Shown: piece by piece, positions 58,199 through 64,000 of the stretch
Layout of the letters: each line of letters begins with the position of its first letter
Position numbering within the stretch: the stretch's first letter is position 1
Source: Aedes albopictus
Lineage: Eukaryota; Arthropoda; Insecta; Diptera; Culicidae
Reading direction: 5' to 3'
Length of the DNA stretch: 64,000 nt
Assembly: GCF_035046485.1 (NCBI RefSeq)
Contig: NC_085137.1
Coordinates: 133,738,703-133,802,702, forward strand
The notes under the pieces: generated by a model
The model's input: the letters and a program-made list of their open reading frames with translations, nothing else
Told to the model about the DNA's origin: nothing
The model's database searches: none
Made by a program: the position numbers and the translations under genes

Positions 58199-60237
58199 TT
58201 TATGAATAAGTAATTTGGTATCAAATTCGTTAAGAGAAATTAGGCGAGGTACAAGAATAAGCTTGATCAATATTGGTTGGTGCTTAGTATGGCGGGCATT
58301 GGATAAAAACCCTATCCATGATTTCTGTGTGCACCATATATGCAGCAAACTATAATGTTGCCTGTTGGGAATCCGAAGGATCACTGTTGAAGATTCTATA
58401 GTTGGATATAAATCAATAATCAATTAATCCAACCTTCGATTTTGAATGCAGTCTTCGGTGAAGTTGTAGCCAATAAAGATGAGAATCGAGGCTCATATCT
58501 AACCATCCAAGACACTTGGGAAAACAGTTAATTTATTTTAACCTTCCCGAAGTCATCTAGGGTTTCAATAAATTCCTCGATAGATCAATCAATAACTTCG
58601 TTTGTTGGCCCATTCATGGGATTATGGACTGCAATCTCAAAACGGTTGGGAACCTCTGATCACCACTATCAGACGCGCGTGATTAAAAGGTTTTCGCCAC
58701 GCCGACTATTAAGGCACGCGAGGTATGGCCACCGCCGTCCGTCGTCGCGTTGTTGTCGGCACATCATATAACTCCAGTAGGTAGGTTTGAATAATTACAC
58801 TAGTTTACAGCATTTTTGAACTCGGTAAGCTGATGATCATTTTTGGTGTAGAATCATGCCCTGAATTCGAAAACGCGAAGGAAAAAAATTACAGTAGAGC
58901 GGAAAATTTTTCGACTTCCCATACAACGTTGATGATTTGAAATCGATTTTTGTTCTATTTTTAAGCAAAGTCGCTCACTTCAAACATCTCATTCTTCGTA
59001 ATCAATGCTTCGATTGAGCTGAATTTTTTACTGCAACTCGCCTACATATGATATGTCAAATAAACGTCGAGAAAGAATTTTTAAGTTGTTTTTTTCTTAT
59101 TGAAAAAAATACATTTCTTCAAAAAATTTTGGGAATTTTGCTAAAATTTAAGAAGATCGTCCCCAAAACTCGCCAATATCTTGAATTTCATCAATCTGAC
59201 GCAAAACCTGTATTCAGATGATCGAATGGTATTGTATTCAGCTTTTAATTTATGGAAAAAGATTTAAAATTGGTTGAACAAAACGCAATATATTTGAATT
59301 TTAGTAAATTACATATTTTGAAAAGTTACAAAACTCGATATTGAGGTAAAATACAAAAACTGTTCTACTTTAATTTTTTTGAAGGTCGGTTTCGAAATCA
59401 GCACTAAATTGTGCTTCAAAAATTTTGGTCGTTGACAGAAGTTCACGACTTTCGTTTTATTTTGTAAACTTGTGTTATTACATTGATGCTCGCTGGCTGA
59501 TAGTGAAGCTCTAGGTAGGTATAGGTATGCAAGTATAGCAAAATATTGAAATAAATACAAAACCCATCAAGAGCAATCACTCGCAGAAGCTAAGTTGTTT
59601 GGATGCAGTCTGCTGAAGCCATCCTCCGCCGATGGCAAAATCTCATCTCGTCGATAAGCCGCTGGCGCTGCTGGGCTGGGCTGGGGGGCAGTACACTTTC
59701 TGATTTGATGTGCCATGTTTGTGTTGCAATCAGTGCAAGTGCAATGTGCAAACAACCAAAAATTACATGTGCTTGAAAATTGCGCGCGCCACTTCGCGCC
59801 ATAATTTAAAAGGTGCATCGATTAGCTAGGTAGGCATCTAATGTAGTCTCAACGAGAGAGAATGTGCCCGTTGAGATACATCTATACACCGTAAATCGTT
59901 CCAATCCTCTGACTTTTGGACACAATTTTTGTAATGTTTTTGTTATTGATTCCCAACAGCTGAGCTGCGGTGCCACTCAAGCAGATCGTTTCTGTTATTA
60001 TACGGCAGAGCCGGGCATTGGACGACCGTGCACGTATGTACGTTTGTACATATAGTGAATGGAACTAGACCATTGACTTCGACATTGAGAAACACATGAT
60101 CTTGAGCTGATAGACCTCTCTGTATGGCACCTACAATATTTGCTACAAAAAACAGCAAAACAATAACATCAGACAGCAATAATTATACACGGTGAACGTT
60201 TTGCTTTTGAACGAACGTGTTGTTATTTTTTGTCTGG
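58199..60237. other. Mostly single-copy DNA, no gene recognised
   Basis: GC-richer DNA at about 58660-58790 (CGTCCGTCGTCGCGTTGTTG, then CCAGTAG and GTAGGT) could be a leader exon with a donor, but nothing anchors it. The frames at 59567-59818 and 59309-59560 (minus) show no known domain. Confidence 0.35.
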
Positions 60238-60369
60238 TCAGTGGCCACACACTCGCTCGAAGAGAAAGAAGAGAAAATTGGGTCGATTTTTCCACTGATG
60301 ATTTGGTTTGGTTGAAGTTGAGGGGGGTTCCAACAAAAAATCACACAACAACCGACCGAGACAACAACC
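60238..60369 (+). promoter_or_regulatory. Candidate initiator and first exon, plus strand
   Basis: GGTCAGTGGCC at 60236-60246 contains the arthropod initiator TCAGT. The leader-like stretch that follows ends CAACAACC at 60369, then GTAAGT, a consensus donor. Any gene would run rightwards past the window end. Inference from motifs only. Confidence 0.3.
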
Positions 60370-60529
60370 GTAAGTTTGGTGAAGCTTCTGCTTTGGTTCA
60401 CATGAGCCTACCCACCTAGAAGAGTTTTCGAATGAAAATCTTAAAAATAGTTGCGGATATCGATTATCGGTTCCGGAAAAATTCAAACTCTTACATGCGA
60501 TGGGGTTTGGCACGTCATGCCTACCGAAA

Positions 60530-60551
60530 GTTGTTGTTGTTGTTGTTGTTG
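60530..60551. repeat. GTT microsatellite
   Basis: About seven GTT units in tandem. Confidence 0.85.
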
Positions 60552-60739
60552 GAACGTGGCCAGTGACACCGAGTGAAAGTAATTTCGGTTCGCATGGGCA
60601 AATTTACATGTCGTGCGGTGTTAGTTCGAAGGGGGTTGTCTTTTCCTTTCACTTTGATTTGGGGTTTGGTGATTGGCAGTTGCGAAAATTTACTTCAATT
60701 TTAATTGGCTAGGAAACGAAATAAGGCTTTCCTATTTTC

Positions 60740-60880
60740 CAATCTTCTGGAGATTCCTTCAGAAGAAATTCGTACAGGTTTAAGAAGTCCACCAGGCATT
60801 TCTGCAGAAATGTGTCCAGAAATTTCTTCAAGCATTCATCCAGAAAATCCTTCAGGAATTTCTTCATACATGCTGGGAAA
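60740..60880 (+). repeat. 12-bp repeat fragment
   Basis: Short run of the plus-orientation unit (GGAGATTCCTTCAGAAGAAA, CATCCAGAAAATCCTTCAGG). Adjacent to the 150-bp satellite. Confidence 0.6.
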
Positions 60881-60889
60881 TACTGTCTG

Positions 60890-61925
60890 TTGAACTTTCA
60901 GAAGACTAACTCGACATGATAGATTACAAATCGTAACTTTGTATAACGAAAGACGTTACCGTTCCACCCGTAGACTTCAGGATCTAAACTCAAGAACAGT
61001 TTGGAAGACCTAGGGTATCCTGATAGATCTGATACTGTCTATTTAATTTTCAGAAAACTTACTTTTTACAAATTGTAACTTTATATTATGAAAGACGTAA
61101 CCGTTACACCCGTAGACTTCAGGATCTAAACTCAAGAACAGATTGGATGACCTAGGATATCTCGATTGATCTGATATTGTCTATTTAACTTTCAGAAGAC
61201 TTACTGGACATGATGGATTACAAATTGTAACTTTATATTATGAAAGACGTTACCGTTCCACCCGTAGACTTTAGGATCTAAACTCAAGAACAGTTTGGAA
61301 GACCTAGAATATCCTGATTAATCTGATACTGTATTTAATTTTCAGAAAACTTACTGGACATGATAGATTACAAACTGTCACTTTATATAATGAAAGACGT
61401 AATCGTTACACCCGTAGACTTCAGGATCTAAACTCAAGAATAGATTGGATGACCTAGGATATCCCGATTGATCTGATACTGTCTATTTAACTTTCAGAAG
61501 ACTGAACACGATAGATTACAAATTGTAAGTTTATATTATGAAAGACGTTACCGTTACACTAGTAGACTTTAGGATCTAAACTCAAGAACAGTTTGGATGG
61601 CATAGGACATACCAGCTGATCTGATACTGTCTATTGAACTTTTAGCAGACTTACTGGACATGATAGAATACAAATCATAGCTTTGTATTATGTAAGACGT
61701 TACTATTACACCTGTAGACTTTAGGATCTAAACTCAAGAACAGTGTGGATGACCTAGGATATCCCGACTGATCTGATACTGTCTTTTAAACTTTCGCAAG
61801 ACTTACTGGACATGACAGATCACAAATCGTAGCTTTGTATAATGAAAAAAAAAAAATACTGTTACAACCGTAGACTTTAGGATCTCAACTCAAGAACAGT
61901 TTGGATGACCTAGGATATCCAGAAA
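60890..61925 (+). repeat. Satellite, about 150-bp unit, seven copies
   Basis: The landmark AGGATCTAAACTCAAGAA recurs at 60979, 61121, 61273, 61423, 61571, 61723 and (as AGGATCTCAACTCAAGAA) 61879, so spacing is 142-156 bp. Each unit also has TGGACATGATAGATTACAAA, AAAGACGTTACCGTTACACC and GATCTGATACTGTCTATTT. No protein is encoded. Confidence 0.92.
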
Positions 61926-62159
61926 AAAAAACTGCAGCATATTCTATCAATTTTATGCTGTTGAGCACCGAAACCACAGAAATACGCAGAAAAAACTCTA
62001 TAATAACGTTTGGAAAAACTCCGGCATCAAAGGGTTAAGTGATTCTGGCAGGAATTTTTCCAGATATTCTTAAACATGTTGATACAAAGATTTCTTTAGG
62101 GTTCCCTTTAGATATGCCTCCATGTATTTCCCAAAAACAAATTCTCCGGCATTTCCATT

Positions 62160-62876
62160 AAAGATAATTGGTCGAAAGATAATTTGTTGCCCATTAATCC
62201 TAGCAAAACAAAAGCCATAATAATTTCCAAAAGAAAACAAACGATTACACCACCTAGAATTTTAATCGATGGAATTGAAGTCATGTTTGTACAACGGGTA
62301 AACAATTTGGGTGTTATATTTACAAATAACTTAGAATGGGATGATCACATAAATCATCAGTGTTCAAAAGTGTATGGTTCATTAAAACGTTTGAACTTGA
62401 CCACTAGAAGTTGTAGTACCGAAACAAAATTACAACTTTTCAAAACACTATTGCTTCCCCACTTTATTTATGGCGATTTTGTCTACACAAACGCCTTAAG
62501 TGGTACAATTCTTAAGCTTAAAATTGCACTTAACGCCTGTGTAAGATATGTGTATAACCTTTCTAGGTACTCTCATGTATCCCATCTACAAAAGAACCTT
62601 ATAGGCTGCCCCTTCGCTAATTTCTACAAGTATAGATCGTGCTTCAATGTTTTCAGAATAAGAATTACCTCCAGTCCAGGCTTCCTCTTCGAAAAACTGG
62701 TTCCATTGAGAGGCACACGTACAGCAAATTACAGAGTTCCACAACATAATTCTATGTATTACAGCCAATCCTTCTTCGTCAGAGGTATTGTTAACTGGAA
62801 TAGTTTACCGATATCTGTTAAAACAATCACATCTAAATCAGGTTTTAGAAGAAATCTCCTACAGCACTTGCAATAG
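62160..62876 (+). pseudogene. Non-LTR retrotransposon reverse transcriptase, C-terminal remnant
   Basis: A single open frame of about 239 codons encodes the C-terminal part of a Jockey/CR1-like reverse transcriptase: KDNWSKDNLLPINPSKTKAI, then VNNLGVIFTNNLEWDDHI, LFKTLLLPHFIYGDFVYTNA, a long Cys/His-poor middle, and VNWNSLPISVKTITSKSGF near the end, stopping at TAG (62874-62876). The catalytic boxes upstream are missing, so the copy is 5' truncated, as is usual for these elements. The open frame shows that it is young or well preserved. The exact clade is uncertain. Confidence 0.8.
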
Positions 62877-63021
62877 ACGGGTAATTTAGTAAGTTGAAGA
62901 GAACAATCTTTCATTATGCACATTAGATATCTGTTCATCAATTTATAATCTAAACTGTAACAACAAAAAAGATGTATGTCTTACATTACAAGGTATTCAA
63001 TAAATAAATAAAATAAATAAA
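62877..63021 (+). mobile_element. 3' end and TAAA tail of the same retrotransposon
   Basis: A short 3' untranslated region runs to an AATAAATAAATAAA tail (62998-63021), the usual 3' end of such an element. 12-bp repeat sequence resumes directly after it. Confidence 0.75.
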
Positions 63022-63029
63022 CTTAAGAA

Positions 63030-63560
63030 TTTTCTATGGATTCAGAAATATTTCCAAGGAAATTCTACAGGGATCGATTTGAAAATATCTCATGAATTAT
63101 AGGGATTTTTGCAGAAGCTTATTCGGGTGTTTTTCTAGGTGTTCCTACAGGAAATCATTCAGAAATGCGTCCACAGATTGCTCCAGGAATACTTCCAGGA
63201 AACCCCCCAGGAATTTAATAAAACATTTTCCTAAAAATTTCTCAATAAACTTTTCTGGGAATTCTACAAGGGTTTTCCAAGGAATTTCTCAAGGAAGTTC
63301 TTCAGAAACTCCTACTGGTCTGGGACTCCTTTATGTGTGTTTTCTTCAGATATTCTTCTAAACGTTCATTCAAGATTATTTCCTGAGACTTGTTCTGAGG
63401 TTGTTACTGCAGATTCCTTCAAGGGTTATTGAAGTATAAATTCCTGGTTCCTGATTAAATACTTCGCAATCCCGTGAGAAATATTTGGAAGAACTTTCAG
63501 AAAAGCCTCTTGAGTTTTTCTAGACGAGTTTCTAAAACAATGCTTGAGAGAATACAGTGA
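63030..63560 (+). repeat. 12-bp repeat block, right end
   Basis: Diverged plus-orientation units (GGAATTCTACAAGGGTTTTC, ATTGCTCCAGGAATACTTCC). The frame at 63092-63361 derives from it. With 60740-60880 and 62040-62110 it forms one block interrupted by the satellite and retrotransposon. Confidence 0.65.
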
Positions 63561-63711
63561 GGTTTCGCTCGTTGGGTCACGACTGCGCCCCGATTAGCGA
63601 ATCGCGTTCGTTTGTTGGGTCAACTGACAACTGAACAAAATGCTCTAAACACACGCAAGTGACGAGAAATACGTCACGAAACACTCACATACTTGCACAA
63701 ACGTTCAAATA

Positions 63712-63887
63712 GTGGTTTCTGCTTTTAGTGGTGTTGCGTGTACGTACACGCTGCATTACACGAACACCACCTGAGTTACTGGTTGAAAATAGTAAACAAA
63801 GATCAGCTGTTCCCAGCAAAATCAAATGGGCTTATTTTCAACCAGTAGATTTGCATTAGTGTTCGTGACACCGCGCTGCGAAACCAC
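63712..63887. mobile_element. TA-flanked MITE, GTGGTTTC termini
   Basis: Ends GTGGTTTCTGC and GCGAAACCAC with TA at 63710-63711 and 63888-63889. Inner paired blocks GTGGTGTTGCGTG/GTGTTCGTGACACC and ACTGGTTGAAAATA/TATTTTCAACCAGT show nested hairpins. Confidence 0.7.
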
Positions 63888-64000
63888 TATAGGAGCTGCG
63901 ATGCGACGGCGGTCAGACGTCAAACTCGTTTTGACATCAATTTTGACATTGACAGTGCTTTTTAGTTGGGTTTTGCCCCAACCAGCGAACATTCAAGCAT

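Noticed and set aside
60890..61925. CRISPR-like array
   Set aside because: Units are wholly repeated at about 150 bp with no unique spacers, and the genome is eukaryotic.

Overview
This looks like a window from a culicine mosquito genome, most likely Aedes or a close relative. The DNA is AT-rich, intron-split and crowded with transposable elements. It carries a Feilai-type tRNA-derived SINE, RTE-type non-LTR retrotransposons, Helitron-like termini, many TA-flanked MITEs and large arrays of a degenerate 12-bp repeat. There is no bacterial-style gene organisation. Identification rests on pattern recognition alone.

One protein-coding gene is well supported, on the minus strand. Four exons (29681-28692, 28107-27868, 17393-17304, 16743-16540), all joined in phase 0 with good splice sites, encode at least 503 residues. 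The protein has a syntaphilin/syntabulin-like coiled-coil core and a C-terminal GRIP-like domain, matching the insect protein quick-to-court (qtc). Its introns, including one of about 10.5 kb, hold most of the repeats. A GC-rich region at 41.2-42.3 kb may be its promoter and first exon. Two other possible first exons lie near 8.1-8.3 kb (minus) and 60.2-60.4 kb (plus). A 61-residue secreted-peptide-like frame sits at 4.3-4.5 kb (minus).

Layout: 1-4.0 kb, 12-bp repeat blocks that switch strand, with MITEs; 5.1-7.4 kb, a 24-bp tandem array; 8.6-14.7 kb, a dense MITE field; 14.7-29.7 kb, qtc 3' end and exons, with a 12-bp repeat block (18.6-25.1 kb) invaded by a hAT element and a 920-bp hairpin element; 30.1-33.8 kb, a foldback element with arms of about 170-bp tandem repeats, invaded by retrotransposon and Helitron pieces; 34-41 kb, mostly unrecognised sequence with a non-autonomous hAT element; 42.7-44.0 kb, a three-level transposon nest; 44.9-45.8 kb, three head-to-tail Helitron-like elements; 46-48.7 kb, SINEs and a TA-flanked element; 50.2-55.3 kb, a nested set with an RTE-like retrotransposon bounded by a 13-bp target duplication; 55.6-58.2 kb, a second foldback element inverted relative to the first; 60.9-61.9 kb, a 150-bp satellite; 62.2-63.0 kb, a 5'-truncated non-LTR retrotransposon; then more 12-bp repeats and a terminal MITE.

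Most long open frames here are artefacts: repeat units of 12 and 24 bp are multiples of three, so several frames stay open on both strands. No CRISPR array, rRNA gene or intact tRNA gene was seen.
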